A DNA stretch of 64,000 nt from Clarireedia homoeocarpa (taxonomy: Eukaryota > Ascomycota > Leotiomycetes > Helotiales > Rutstroemiaceae). Position numbers and translations under genes: made by a program. Positions 1 to 12,291 of this stretch are shown here, one piece after another. Numbering within the stretch: the stretch's first letter is position 1; each line of letters starts with the position of its first letter. The stretch spans positions 62,001 to 126,000 of the forward strand of contig LNKV01000069.1 in NCBI GenBank assembly GCA_001465935.1, written 5' to 3'. The notes below the pieces were generated by a model. The model was not told where the DNA came from, did not search any database, and was given only the letters and a program-made list of their open reading frames with translations.

Positions 1-596
1 TGACGTTGTTGGAGATAATTAGTGTTGGAGAGGTTGGGGGTGGCTTGTTCCCTTTTGTGGGAAGGTTGGGCCAAATGGAGGGGTGAAGGCGTGCGTGAGG
101 GTGACATTGTGACACTGGTGGGTGAGGGTGAGGGAGATGGCGAGGGAGAGAAGGGGTGACGACGATGTATTGGACATTGGACAGGACGTTTTTGGACGTT
201 GGACGTTGGACATTGGACATTGCACATATTTGTCCAAGCAAAAAGGGCGATAGTGTGTTGAGCGAGGACCAGCAGAGCGAGGACCAGCAAGTGGCTGCTT
301 CGCTTGTTCTGTCCCAGTCGCAGTCCCAGTCTCCTTCTCCACATCCCGTCGTTGCCCCTTCATTGCCCCTTCATTGCCCCTTCATTGGTCTATCGGCTTT
401 ATCTGCGTTATCTGCTTTATCTGCTTTATCTGCTTTATCATCTGCAAATCGGAAAGTTGTTCTTGGATCGCTGCATTTGGAGCACTCCATACCCATAGAA
501 GCACCGTAGCGTCGTCGCCTCGCTTCCGCTTTTTATATGTGACGCAGCCCGAGGAAAAGACATCGAGATATAGATACTGAGACAGACGATTGATTG

Positions 597-757
597 TATG
601 TATGCATGCATGTATGAATGGGGATGAATGAATGGGGATGAATGAATGGGGATGAATGAATGAATGAATGAATGAATGAATGAATGAATGAATGAATGGA
701 TGGATGGATGGATAAATGAATGGATGGATGAATGAATAGATGAATGAATGAATGACA
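597..757. repeat. Tetranucleotide AATG/GATG microsatellite
   Basis: Imperfect tandem array of AATG and GATG units, with three spaced GGGGATGAATGA copies at the left. Open frames through it on either strand (His/Ser/Phe-Ile rich) are products of the repeat, not genes. Confidence 0.95.
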
Positions 758-957
758 TTATATGACATGCCGCGATATTAGGCCATTCGCCGATCGAAAA
801 GACGATGGCCGTACTATGGAGAAGCCCTCCGCTTCCACATCATCACAATCTTCTGTACAGCACGAAGTAGTTATCGATACTGTAGTAATGTACAAGATCT
901 GGAGTGAGACATGGGAAAGCGTTAAAACCGACCACATTCGCCATTCACCATTCGCCA

Positions 958-1087
958 TTCACACGAGTCAGCCAGCAACGCCAGACATCCATCAGACATC
1001 AGACATCAGACATCAGACATCAAGCATCAAGCATCGCGCATCACGCATCTCGCCATCACACATCACACATCACGCATCACACATAAC
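958..1087. repeat. CATCAGA / CATCACA short tandem repeats
   Basis: Runs of a 7-mer ACATCAG and then 8-9-mers of the form CATCACA/CATCGCG. Simple-sequence expansion with no coding or RNA signal. Confidence 0.85.
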
Positions 1088-1568
1088 CCTTCACCGTCTT
1101 CTTTCGTACTTCTTTCCTACTCCCCTCTGTCTCTCGATTGTACAAGAATACCAGATGGAGGTTGAGAGTCATTGGGAGTCCACCGATGTACGGAAGTAGT
1201 TCTACTGTGAGACTTGTGAGACTTTTGTACGAAGAAAAGTGGCTGTGATGGAGGGGCAGCAGGAGTAGCAGGGAAAAACTGGACATACAAAAAGCCACCA
1301 CAACCTCCCCCGCATAGGTGGCTTACTTGTCCCGTGCTGTCCCGTGCTGTCCCGACGCCGAACAACGCAAGAAACAGCTACGAATGCACCCGCGCCTTAC
1401 TTAGCTTCCAGTACCTTACTATAATGACCTCACTATAACTAACTACCTTGGTATAATTACCCAGCGATCTCACCCAAGAACGTCCGTCTCTGCAAACCGG
1501 TAACTGATACTCGTACTAAATCTTCTCAGTGACGGTTTGTGTATGACAAATACAGGAAGCCAAAATTC

Positions 1569-1592
1569 AAAAAAAAAAAAAAAAAAAAAAAA
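1569..1592. repeat. Poly-A tract
   Basis: Uninterrupted A run of about 24 nt followed by A-rich sequence. It could be the tail of an old retroposed copy, but no body is recognisable upstream. Confidence 0.9.
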
Positions 1593-3129
1593 AGAAAAGA
1601 AAAAACCCTCCCGTTAACGTCGTTATGCAGGGTCGAATCCCAGAAAAACCCTGATTACCGGCCGGGGCGAAGTGCAGAGAATAGATATTTTTTGCCTTGT
1701 TTTTGCCATGTCGACGGTTGCACTAACCACAACTACGACTACGATATATCCTTCTTTCTTTCTTTTTGCCCCTTTCCCTTTTTGTGGCTGGATTTCAAAA
1801 GCAGTTGATTCTTTTTTTCGGATAGGTTAACTGTGGGTCGTTCCTGTTTTGCAGCGTCTTCATCTTGTTGTCCAAAAATAACAACTTGGATTGGGGATAG
1901 GGTAGTGAGTATTTTGATACTATGTATTCAGGGAAAAACTGGATCGCAACTTGGACGAAGAATATTTGGAGGTGAATGGGGAAGGTTGGATAGAGCTGTG
2001 CAATGCAATCATGCAGTCCGCGGTTGGCCAATTGTCAGACTGAATGACTTACCATGCTGTGGTGATCGTGGGGTGATCGTGGGGTGATTTTAGGTGGGAG
2101 TTCTATTTTGATCATCATGGGTAGTCGAATCCTGAGTGCTGGTGTTCGTCCTAGAATAAAAGCGGAGAGATGAATACGTTGCCTGCCACATTGCAGTCAG
2201 CATTACGCTCCACTGACGCGGCATCAAATCACAAGGAACATGGGTGTGAGTCGCAGTTTGCTATTCATTTGAGTGTTATGATACGAAAATCTATTTTCAC
2301 CAGGGGCGAAAAATCTCCGGTGATCTTCAAGTTCGACGACAGGAACGAGGTTCCACGGTAAGCCTCGATCTTCAATCACTAACCTGAACAGTTGACCCCA
2401 ATCAATGCACAAGATGTGAACGAGACGAGGGCACTGTCTTGTTCGAGAGTCCTGCGCTACTTCAGTCCTTTCGCCTATGGATGAGCCAGACCTCAACGTC
2501 CAATGGAAGGAATATCTAGTATACATCCTCATTTTAAGAACACAGTCCTCCAGGTCGGCTGAAGCCTTGCCCAGTCTCTGTCTGGAAATTTCAGGATGAA
2601 ACCACCCAGTCTTTCGGATGCCCCTCTGTCATGAGTTTGGATTCCTATCACATGTAGCCCGATACCTGTTCTCCGATGTTTGTTCCATCGACCGATAACT
2701 ATGAATTCTAAGTTCTAAGCTCCCAATCTCCCGACGGCTAATGTCGAGCATCATGTGTGTTACTCTAGGTACTGCTTTTACGAGGCGACGAAATACCCAC
2801 GGTTTAGAAGGGTTGAGAAATGAGAAGCAAATACGGATTGATTCACTCCAAGGCTCCGATATAAACTGGCTTCTTAGGTCGCTGGTTAAAAAGTCCCCAC
2901 CCAGAAGAGAAATTGTTGGAGCATTGAATATGGAGGGAGCATTGAATATGGAGCATGGAATATGGAGCATGGGATATTAGGAGCTGCGTCTTTTCTGAGT
3001 CCATTAATCCAGGCGGCAACGAACGTATCGACGTCGTATATCCAACCCTCCAGCTGTTTCGGATAAGATTATCTGCTGAATATGGGAGTATTTCGGAATC
3101 AATAATTTAAACAACACTATCCTCGTCAG

Positions 3130-4321
3130 AGAGCCGGTACTAGGAGACCTCCTTGTCCGTAGCGAGAGGGTGCGGATCATCGTTGCTGTGATGAAGAAAC
3201 TTCTGGTTCCCACACAAATCCCATTCAAGCCACGACTAGCCGGGGAACTGAGAGCGTCAGGTATGCTCGACACGGATGTTGGAAACCGGTGCGGCGCCGA
3301 AAAGTTCCTGCGGCAGAGCCCAGAAAAATGTGCTCCCGGATACTCTTGACAAAGCTGGCATCATGCCGCGGATTGCGTTCAGTTTATCGCTTGCACTCGT
3401 TGTTTTCTTTTTGTGAGATCGCTGGCGATTCGATAATAATGCTGGTTTTCAAGTAAGTACTAGTTAGCTAGAGATTTTTCTCCATGCGGCAGTTCTAACA
3501 CCTCACTTTCGGCCCAGTAAGTCTTTTTTCAGACGAACAATGCCTGATGCTGAGTCAAGAACATTTTCTAGAGCTCGATTGAGTCGGTAACAGGGGATGA
3601 AACTTCATTCCAAAGATTCTTGATCTAGCCCTCTTCGAAGAGACTCAGCTGCAATTCATCGTCCAGTTTAAATAGTCGTATCCCTGGGATGACCCCAAAC
3701 ATAGCTCAAAGCGACATATCTAGGCAAAGCTGTTGGCTTCACAAGGCAGTAATTCGCAGTGTTAATCAAGCGGAACTGCTTATATGGAACAGCCTTGCTT
3801 TCATGTACAGAGTTCGTACATTTTCTACGATGAGACTGCTGGCATGTGTTAATCAAAAACTTGAGTGGATCAATATCGACACAATGCGGATTATTTCATC
3901 GCCCAAGTCCAATTTGAATATCGTGGAGCCGCACCAAGAGTGAACGGTACTACTTATCGAATTGCTTTAAAACGAATAAAGCTGTGGCCCCTTTATGAGG
4001 TTGAATGGTACGACAATCCAAGAAGAGCGCGGGCTGCTGGTGCAAGGCACCACCGCCTGGACAAGCCATGAGAGACAACTGCTCGAGTTTGTCGTCATAG
4101 CTGTCTGCGTGATTCAGTAGGATATGGAGAGGGTTGCATTGTAGATCCTTGAGCAAAAGTCGACACAGAGGACATGATTTGTTCTTGATGAGGTTGGAAT
4201 ACAAGATTCGCCCAAGATGATTGGCGCTGCTGTTGTGGTCTGTCGTGTTGAGATCCCGGTTGTACTGCAGGTGGGTGGAGAAAAAATCTGCGTATGTCGA
4301 ATTCGGCGCATTTGCGCACAT
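3130..4321 (-). pseudogene. Decayed HET-domain (heterokaryon incompatibility) gene
   Basis: Read on the minus strand, the N-terminal part (4321-3950) has the typical pre-HET zone with a CPLCRLLL motif. The next fragment (3868-3668) contains YVALSYVWG, the diagnostic start of the HET domain. Farther down (about 3345-3215) a fragment with FFWALPQELF and then FPG-stop-SWLEWDLCG matches the usual C-terminal FPSWSWxGW motif of HET proteins. Frames are interrupted by several stops and shifts. The stop inside the last motif sits where the family has Trp (TGG to TAG), as expected from C-to-T changes on the other strand. HET proteins trigger cell death on non-self recognition. This copy cannot make a full protein. 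Confidence 0.75.
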
Positions 4322-5607
4322 TGGATTCCCATGCTATATATAGTTGTAATGTGACAGGAGAGAATTATTGAGGATAGATCATTATCCCAGGACTTGAGGT
4401 AAACTGGTCCTCTCAATTTGAACTTTTATGTAGGATCTCCCGAGAGTCTTCGCCACGAGTGCGGGCAGCGTAAGCACCAGCTTACTGCTACATTGTACAC
4501 AGGGGGTGCACTAACCCCATCGACTACATGATAACTTGAAATTGAAAGGTCTCTTGATTATTTTGATAACAGACATATACCTGATGATTCAAATCCAATC
4601 CGCATATCGAATAACCCCTTCTTTGAGTTATCCCATGATATCGTAATTAATTGTGGTATAGTTCCAATCCAACACGAGCCGACGAATCGGATCGGTGTTC
4701 CTCTTCTGTTTGCGGTAAACGACACACTTATCTCTATACACACTCGAGGCCGATCAATGGTAGGCTTGGTAGGCTAAAGCCGTGTGATGGTTTGCCATAC
4801 AGCGCGCAAAGCGCATCTCAGATCAATCACGATGTGCAAGCAAAGAACAGAACAGTTCTTGGGCCCCTTGACCCTGGATCTGGACTTAGCACGATAGCTG
4901 CAGATGGTGCTACATCGGGACAGGCTGGTACCAGATGGCAGATGCGGTGCACAGATGAGCTAATTGTAAGAAAACTGATGCAATGTCTGAAACTTGCTCG
5001 GCATATGCGATGGTGGAAGAGGAAGATTATAGAGTGACGACGACGGAAGCAAGCAAGCCATACAAGATGAGTGTTGGCGCCTTGGCCCTATCACATCTCG
5101 GTGAACAGAGACATACGAGTATACATGAATTAATCATCCTTTCTCAAAGATCAGAATACCAGGCTGAGGTTACTGGCGCCAGAAGAGTGATAGAAGCACC
5201 TCCTACTTTCTTCAGTTGCATTTCTTTTTCTGGTTTGGGCGATCCCTTTTCGCTCGATTTTACTAGGTAGAGAGTACTTCGTATCGATACAAATCATGGA
5301 ATGCATATCCTTTCGGCTTTTTTTGAGACGACGAGATGTAGAGGAGCGGGGAAGGAGCGGGGAAGGAGCGGGAAGAGGGAGGGATGAGAGTGAGAAGGAT
5401 AATAATAGAGGCTGCTAGCGTCTTGGCTGCCGAGGTTCCTATGTACCTATGTACCGTTTTGCTCCGATAGCTAGGTAGGCAGGTAGGTAGTGGTGTACTG
5501 TATGTACTGTATGTACTGTACCATGCATGTACTACTGAGTATGGTATGTATGGCATGTGTGGCATGTATGGCATGTATGATATCCCATTTTACGTACAAT
5601 ACGTAGG

Positions 5608-5782
5608 TAGTAAGTAGTATCATCATGACCTTGCGGGTAAGTAGTATCATGACCTTGCGGGTAAGTAGTATCATGACCTTGCCGATAAGTAGTATCATGA
5701 CCTTGCCGATAAGTAGTTATCATGACCTTGCCGGTAAGTAGTATCATGACCTTGCCGGTAAGTAGTATCATGACCTTGCGGG
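5608..5782. repeat. 24-bp minisatellite, about seven copies
   Basis: Unit GTAAGTAGTATCATGACCTT plus GCGG or GCCG, repeated head-to-tail about seven times with few substitutions and one 1-bp and one 3-bp insertion. The minus-strand frame through it (Arg-Gln-Gly-His-Asp-Thr-Thr-Tyr repeats) is open only because 24 is divisible by 3. There are no unique spacers, so it is not CRISPR-like. Confidence 0.95.
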
Positions 5783-6361
5783 TATGTATCGACATGAGAG
5801 ATTCGAGAGGAGAGGAAGAGTCAGAAGGTGGTTGGGTGAAGCTGATGGTTTGATTGTTGTACCTTTCCGCTATCTCCTCCTGGCTGACTCCTTTTCCCCT
5901 ATTCTGCTTTCCCTTGGCCTCGCCTCTCGCCCTCGCCCTCGCCCTCGCCCTCAGTCTTGCTCTCCTTTCGTACTCGCGGACAGTAAAAAGAACCTGAGCA
6001 GGTCTCAGTAAAAAGGACCTGGGCAGGTCTTTTTGAACGACAGTATCTAATGCAACCCTTTCGTTCCAATCCACCTTTTTGTGCTACTCTAGCCACTCAC
6101 CGCTTTCGAAACATGGCGGGTGGTGAGACAGATGAAGTTCGCTTCTACTTCCGTACTTCGCTTCTACTTCCATACTTCTAGTCTTGTCCCTTTTTGTTCC
6201 CAAGCAGGTATTGATTGGTCCAGTCGGCAGGTATTGATTGGGATAGAGAGCGTGGAGCGTCGGTGCTTGTAGTAAAAAGTGACGTTATTTGCTGCAAGGC
6301 AAAAGGTAAGTAAGCACCAGTCATGCAAAAATACCACATAGTTACAGTCCGGGAAGTAACT

Positions 6362-6468
6362 ACCTGTTTGCATTGGTTCTCCTGTTTGCATTGGTTCTCC
6401 TGTTTGCATTGGTTCTCCTGTTTGCATTGGTTCTCCTGTCTGCATTGGTTCTCTTGTTTGCATTGGTT
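6362..6468. repeat. 18-bp minisatellite, about six copies
   Basis: Unit TTTGCATTGGTTCTCCTG in about six head-to-tail copies, the last two slightly diverged. The open frames across it are repeat artefacts. Confidence 0.95.
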
Positions 6469-7124
6469 TTACATACAGTAGTACTTGGGTGTGCATACAG
6501 TAGTACTTGTACACCAGAACACCCGTTCGCCCCGTTCGCCCCATTCTGCACCACTCAAGTACTTGCTTGCGTGCTTGCGTACTTGCGCGACCTGAGTATA
6601 CGCAGACTGACGTTATTATATGGAGCGATTGTCATAAGGTAGGCCCAACTTCTACTGTACTTACTGTACGAAGTATTTGGCTCTGCTCTCTACTCTGCTC
6701 TCTCTGCTTCTCCTTCCGCCTTGATTGGGATGGTCTGGGCTTGGCCTTAAGGTTATCGCAATCCGCAATCCGAAATCAGAGACACGAAATACGAAATAAG
6801 AAAAAGCTACCGGAAACGTGCCAAAATACCCAACTGGGCCTTCGCCCTCAAATACCCGACATCTACTTCGTGCGGAATATTCTCTTTGTCGCAGAGAACA
6901 GCGCGAATCCTGCAACACGCCCATTACATTGGCGACCGACCACTTTTCCTTGGCTTCTGCGACGCCGAGTAAAATCAATTAAATAACCTGCTTTCGACAC
7001 CGACCTCCTCCTTATTGCGTGTGAAAGTCCACCGGCCAAAGAGGAGACCTCCCACCTCCTACACTCATCACCAAGATTTCGTCAATCATCACAAACCAAG
7101 CAGCAACAATCTAACCACTTCGTA

Positions 7125-9002
7125 ATGGGCTTGTTCACCTCACCCACATCCTTTCGACTAGCCAATGCTGTTACCGGAAACAATGACGTTGGCGCAATAT
7201 CAACAACATCGTTTAGTGAGATGGCCTTTGGGTCAGTCGTACGACGAGCCAACGACCATAGCTCCCATCCAGCCTTGGGCCATCTCATACTCCTGGTATT
7301 CGAAGCCGTGATGGAAGTCGTCTGCGTCAGTCTTCCCGGTTATATTGTTGCGAGACAAGGCATGTTCGACGCGGACAAACAGAAATTCGTGGCAAATCTA
7401 AATGTCGCCCTTTTTACACCATGTCTGAGTACGTATGGAAGCTCCGCGGTTCTGGACTGCACTGACTGAGATAGTTTTCACAAAATTGGCTTCACAATTG
7501 ACAGCAGAGAAACTTGTCGAGCTCGCCGTTATCCCCGTCATTTTCATCGTTCAGACCTTGGTCTCGTATCTGGTCTCTATTGCTGTCGGTAGAGCCTTTG
7601 GTTTCACCAAACGCGCGTCGAATTTCGTTACGGCTATGGGAGTACGTTTACTGATATCAATGGCAGATGCAAGGGCTAACTGTGCGTTATTAGGTATTCG
7701 GAAATTCTAACTCCTTGCCGATCTCACTGGTCATTTCTTTGTCGCAAACACTTAAGGGTCTGCACTGGGACAGAATCCCTGGGGATAATGACGACGAGGT
7801 TGCCGCCAGAGGTATTCTTTACTTGCTGATTTTCCAGCAGCTCGGTCAACTTGTTCGATGGAGTTGGGGTTATCACGTTTTGCTTGCACCACCCGAGAAA
7901 TACAAGGATGACGATGAGGACCTCGAAGGTGGACGATACAGAGACGAACCGGAATTAATACCTGGATTGGATGGAGTAAACAATGATGACGATGAAAATG
8001 AAAGTTCTACAAACTCGTTTCATTCTGGTGGGAGAACTCCCGTCACGAACGATCAATACACCGGCTCCTATCCATCAGACGAAGAACCTGTCGAACCTGT
8101 AAAGATCCCTGGCGTTTTACCCACGCCTGCGAACGGAAATTACCTGCCCTCCGACGTCGATATCACATCCTTCCCAAGCATCCGCATCCATTCTACTGAA
8201 GACGAACAAGACATTCCACAGGGAATCAAAGGAGTCATCCCCCGTGCACGTCTACACATTAGACGAGCCGTTGCTATTACCACTCATCACATCGCAGTTG
8301 TCTCTCACAAAATTTTCGGCGCTCTCCCTTCTCCACTTCAACAAACTCTTACCAGAATATTCAATGCATTCAGCCGGTTCATCAATGGCCTTTGGGAATT
8401 CATGAACCCTCCACTATGGGCCATGCTCCTCGCCGTGATTGTCGCGTCCATTCCCTCTCTCCAACGCCTTTTCTTCGAAGAAGGTTCTTTCATCGCCAAC
8501 TCCGTTACCCGAGCTGTCTCTCAATCCGGTGGTGTCGCCGTCCCATTGATCCTTGTCGTCCTTGGTGCCAATCTGGCGCGCAACACCCTACCACAAGAAG
8601 CGCACGACGAGAATTCAGAGGAAAACAAAATTGGCACTAAACTCCTAGTCGCAAGTCTGATCAGCAGAATGTTACTTCCCACTATCATCATGGCCCCGCT
8701 CTTGGCACTGACGGCGAAGTATGTACCGGTTAGTATCCTGGATGATCCGATTTTCGTGATTGTCTGTTTCCTTTTGACAGGCGCGCCGAGCGCGTTGCAG
8801 TTGGCGCAGATTTGCCAGATCAATGGAGTTTATGAGGGGGTTATGAGTAAATTGCTCTTCCAGAGTTATGTCATCTGGTAAGTTTTGCCAATTCCTGGAA
8901 TCGAGGTTGAGGAAGTTACTAATATTTGTGTGTGATAGGATTCTTCCGTCTACTCTTATCCTCGTTATGTGTGCTTTGGAGGTAGTGGAATGGGCTGCTT
9001 AG
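7125..9002 (+). CDS. Auxin efflux carrier (AEC) family membrane transporter
   Basis: Four exons: 7125-7428, 7475-7641, 7694-8877 and 8939-9002, giving 572 aa. All three introns are short GT-AG introns with phases that join cleanly. The N-terminal region (GHLILLVFEAVMEVVCVSLPGY, then NLNVALFTPCL) and the second block (VIPVIFIVQTLVSYLVS, then GNSNSLPISL) are typical of the Mem_trans/PIN-like fold. An acidic hydrophilic loop (about residues 230-350) separates the two membrane halves. The C-terminal half has further hydrophobic helices including PTIIMAPLLALTA. Fungal members such as yeast Ecm3-like proteins have this two-halves-plus-loop layout and similar length. Substrate unknown; likely an integral membrane protein. 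It does not appear linked to the clusters to the right. Confidence 0.85.
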
Positions 9003-10391
9003 GTTGAAGGACCCCATTCCTCCTCTGCTTCCTTTTCTTTGTTACGTACATACGTACCTATTTGACATGAAGACGAAGATAAACCCGAATATGATGGCGA
9101 GAACGAAATGGAACGAGACGAAGCGAAACGAAACGAAGCAAACTAAACGAAGCAAAAAAATGTATATCGAGGCATATATGAATGCATGGCGGACGACGAA
9201 GCTTCGATTTTTACATCGAGGCTAAAAGAACCGTTTGGCTTTCATTAGAGTTTTTGGGTTGAGGTCATACACATGCCTTATATACAATGAATTCTTTTTG
9301 GGACTTTTATTCGAACTGCGGTGCATCAGCGTGGCGTTTGGCTTTGGCTTTTGGTTGTATTTGTATCGTTTGCGTGCGTGATATTCTAGTTTGGGAATGG
9401 GATTTCGTGGAATGAAGTGGAATGAGGAATTTGTTTGTAATGAGTGGTGAGGGGTGTGGATGGAGGGGAGTAGATGGGCGTAAGGGTGGATGGGGAGGGT
9501 AGCCGGGATGGAGATGCGGAGGGCGTGGAGAGGTAGAGGAGATGAATATATACTGAGTCGAAGAATGGTTGGACAGGAGGGAGTGCATAAAATAGAAAAC
9601 GATGCATCGGGAAGGAATAGATGGGGTCACGAGGGTGTGTGGGTGTATAGTAGTAGTTATATGCATGTATATATTTATATATATACCTTTAATTTTCTTT
9701 TGGCCTGATTTATTTTGTTTTGAAGATGGTTCAGCATTGACTAGGTAGATGAGTGAAGTGACCAGTCGAGTAAGTTTGTGAGTCAGTGCTTAGGGGGGTG
9801 AAGTGAGTGAGGGTCGTGGGTGGGTGGATGGGTGAGTAGGTGAATGAGCATCTATTTGCAAACACCATCCTGTTAGAGATACTCGGGGGCGGGTGTGCGC
9901 TATTTTGTTTGAGATCAGTGGGAGAAGAAGAGGAAGTGGAGAGGGGAGGAAAGAGGAGGAAAGAGGAGGAAAGAGGAGGAAAGAGGAGGAAAGAGGAGGA
10001 AAGGTAGAGGGTTTGATTTAACTATCTTCTGATGTGGATGGTTCAGGGGGTGAGTGAGTGGATAGATAAGTGTTAATCGGGAGATATCAGCTAAATGGTG
10101 GAAGTAGGCTGGGGTGTATAGTTCTGTATTGGGGATCGCTAGGAGGTGAGCGGGGGAGAAGGGAGGAAAAGGGGAGGAGACAGAAGAGGAGGAGAAAAGA
10201 GAAGAAAGAGCTAAGGCTAGGGTATGTAGAGAAGTTGAGGTGCTACAATTGGTGGAAGGGGTGGATGGCAGATATTGTGAATGTTTCTGAATTGCAAGGC
10301 ATCTGTAGGCTCCCCCATCTGTGGGTTACTACTAGGCACCTACTACTGGGCACCTACTACCGATTCCTTGTCCACAAGCTATATACCGTTC
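9003..10391. other. Intergenic, purine-rich repeats
   Basis: No gene recognised. It contains GAAACGAAGC-type repeats (about 9108-9165), strongly purine-biased G/A-rich strands from 9420 to 10220, and an AAGAGGAGGA 10-mer array at 9940-10003. Confidence 0.65.
9940..10003. repeat. 10-bp AAGAGGAGGA tandem array
   Basis: About six copies of a 10-bp purine-only unit, forming a polypurine/polypyrimidine tract. Confidence 0.9.
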
Positions 10392-11823
10392 CTACGGGTT
10401 CCAAGTTACGATTATGAAAGACAGCTTGGAACGCACTGGTCTGCGGATAGTATCTATCTTGAACCGAGAATCCGCCCTCTTTAACAACGATGCCCATTCT
10501 TTTGCATCACGTTCCTTGCCGTTGAACTGCGCTTTCATGTTCATATCCATAGATCCGAAAAATTCAGGTTAGTTCCTGCGTCGAGAAAGGTTGCAATCGC
10601 TCACCGAGGAAGTTTCTGCATAGCCAAAGGCACCTGTCCATACTCGGGCATGCACATCTCACTAATAACGACCTTCGCTCCTGATCTCAAAGCTGGTATC
10701 AGAGCTCTCAGGATCTTCACACACCATAGAGATCAGACCAGTCGTGGAAGACCCAGCGGAAAAAATAGACATGAGCATTCTGGACCGGCTGCTCCTCGAA
10801 GAAATCGTGCTCCATGAATGAAACTTTACCTGCAAGGTCTGATGGTAGATTTCGTGCAACTTTCGCAATTGTTGGCGGTAAGTCTTGCACTATACATCGT
10901 ATATTAGGGAAAGCGTGGGCAATCAATATGCTAATCGCACCATGCGAACCACCAACATCTACGAATATAGAGCCATCCTGGAGAGAGGAGAAGTCAAACG
11001 CGTCTAGGAGATGCTCCGGCTCCAGACCCGGGATTAACGAGAAGAATTTTATTCCATCGGAAAACTGTTGTGCAGCTTGCAAGTTATCTTCGAGATGCGC
11101 GAAAGGAGTAAGGCCTTTTGGGTGCATCAATACATATCCCTAGTTTAATCAGTGACTCTTCCAGTATCGTGAAAGCGGGGGCTGAGATACGGTTTCATTT
11201 GGCTCCTCCGAACCAGGCCTTTTCTCGCTAGCATCTAGCACGCGGGGCAGCGTCGGCCATACATTCTCAACCGCATGTCCAAGCCATGCAGCAGCGTACC
11301 GATTCTCAGCAAGGACTTTGGAACAAGCAGAGTGTGCTACGACACCTTCACGTGGTTCGGTGAAAACATAATTGGTCATAGCTAGACGCAGGAACCGCTT
11401 CGTCTCATTCACATCCAGATCCCTCGCGGCCGCAATCTCCGCAAAAGTCTTTTCTTCTCCCGGAGGAAAGACTGTTGCGATTTTGCCTCGATGGATAAAT
11501 TGAAGACCGAGAAAGTTAAAGTACTACGACATACGGTTAGACACGACTTCCGCAAGGCATTAGAAGGAAAGAATCAAACACACATCTCCGGAACTCCCGA
11601 GAACATGATCTGTCGGCCCAAGAAGGAGAGCATGCAATTCTTTCGTTGCTTCGATTGCGGCAATACGTGCGCCAGCGATATCGGGTGGAAGGGAGGGGTA
11701 ATTAGAGGGCGAGTTGATGTTGAAGGAGGGGAGAGGATGATTGGATTTGTTAAGGTGGTTGTTGAGAGTGGAGATACTGGAAGAGATTATGGCAGCCAGT
11801 TCTACAGTCCGCGGAGTCAACAT
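10392..11823 (-). pseudogene. Family-2 O-methyltransferase, frameshifted
   Basis: Exons on the minus strand: 11584-11823, 11191-11523, then from 11139 downward. The frame carries the N-terminal helical region, an LQFIHRGKIA dimerisation-type segment, the SAM-binding motif FVDVGGSHGA, an EHDFF motif, and FRWVFHDWSD with the catalytic-type His. Immediately after, at about 10717-10725, the frame breaks. The expected continuation KILRALIPAL lies in another frame, and removing one TG from a GTGTG run restores it. The following intron (after LPR) lacks a usable AG acceptor. A last recognisable fragment (NGKERDAKEW ... SKLSFIIVTW) ends at 10392 and matches the usual C-terminus. With two independent lesions I call it broken, although the 2-bp shift alone could be an assembly error. 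It lies about 0.5 kb downstream of the RiPP precursor on the same strand. Confidence 0.75.
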
Positions 11824-12291
11824 TGCGATGAAGTTGTTTGATGTTTTGGCGGTTAAAGAGGTTTCAAAGAACTAGCGATGTTGAAGACTGATCATAAATG
11901 CGGTGGACCATACCTTTGGGGGGATCTTGTGCTTATATACCACTGTGGAACGCAGAGTAGGACGTTTGTTCTAGATATGGCATGATGTGGAGGAAACAAG
12001 TCATGCCGTAGCTTGAGCGGGTTGGTAAACCATCATGGGATACACGGCAATGTGGCTTGCTTTACAAATTATATTGGGGTTTCGTGAGCCATCTTCATTT
12101 CGGTTGCTAAAATTGACCGATTTGTTGACAGAGCATCCTTACAGTGAACCTAGAGCTACAATTGTGAAGAAAAGAGATTCGTATTGCTGCTGAATAGACA
12201 TGTCTGGTGCAAAAGCATAAAGTCAAAAGCATCATAAGGATGTCTCCATCCTGTATATATTCCTCTTCCACCCCTTAACAGTCTGTATCCC
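11824..12291. other. Intergenic between methyltransferase and precursor gene
   Basis: Holds the 5' flank of the methyltransferase pseudogene and the 3' flank of the precursor gene. No other feature seen. Confidence 0.5.

Larger units (their letters stand above)
1..3129. other. Gene-poor stretch with microsatellites
   Basis: No open frame here looks like a protein family. The stretch contains several simple repeats: GGACATT/GGACGTT iterations near 180-230, a TTTATCTGC 9-mer near 398-444, the tetranucleotide array, the CATCAGA/CATCACA array and the poly-A run listed separately. Fragments between about 2220 and 2970 (minus strand) may be the far 3' end of the decayed HET gene to the right, but I cannot align them to anything. 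Confidence 0.6.
4322..7124. other. Gene-poor stretch upstream of the transporter
   Basis: No protein family recognised. It contains G-rich and GTATGTACT-type short repeats (5335-5580), the 24-bp and 18-bp tandem arrays listed below and a CCCTCG hexamer run (about 5915-5955). The last few hundred bases probably include the promoter and 5' leader of the gene starting at 7125. Confidence 0.6.

Noticed and set aside
382..768. Long minus-strand frames of His/Ser/Phe/Ile
   Set aside because: Translation of the AATG/GATG microsatellite only.
5608..5782. CRISPR-like regular array
   Set aside because: Units are contiguous with no unique spacers, and the genome is eukaryotic; it is a minisatellite.
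5532..6074. 180-codon minus-strand frame with repeated Gly-His-Asp-Thr-Thr-Tyr units
   Set aside because: It is created by the 24-bp minisatellite, whose unit length is divisible by three; the flanking parts are low-complexity Arg/Ala and His/Tyr repeats and no domain is present.
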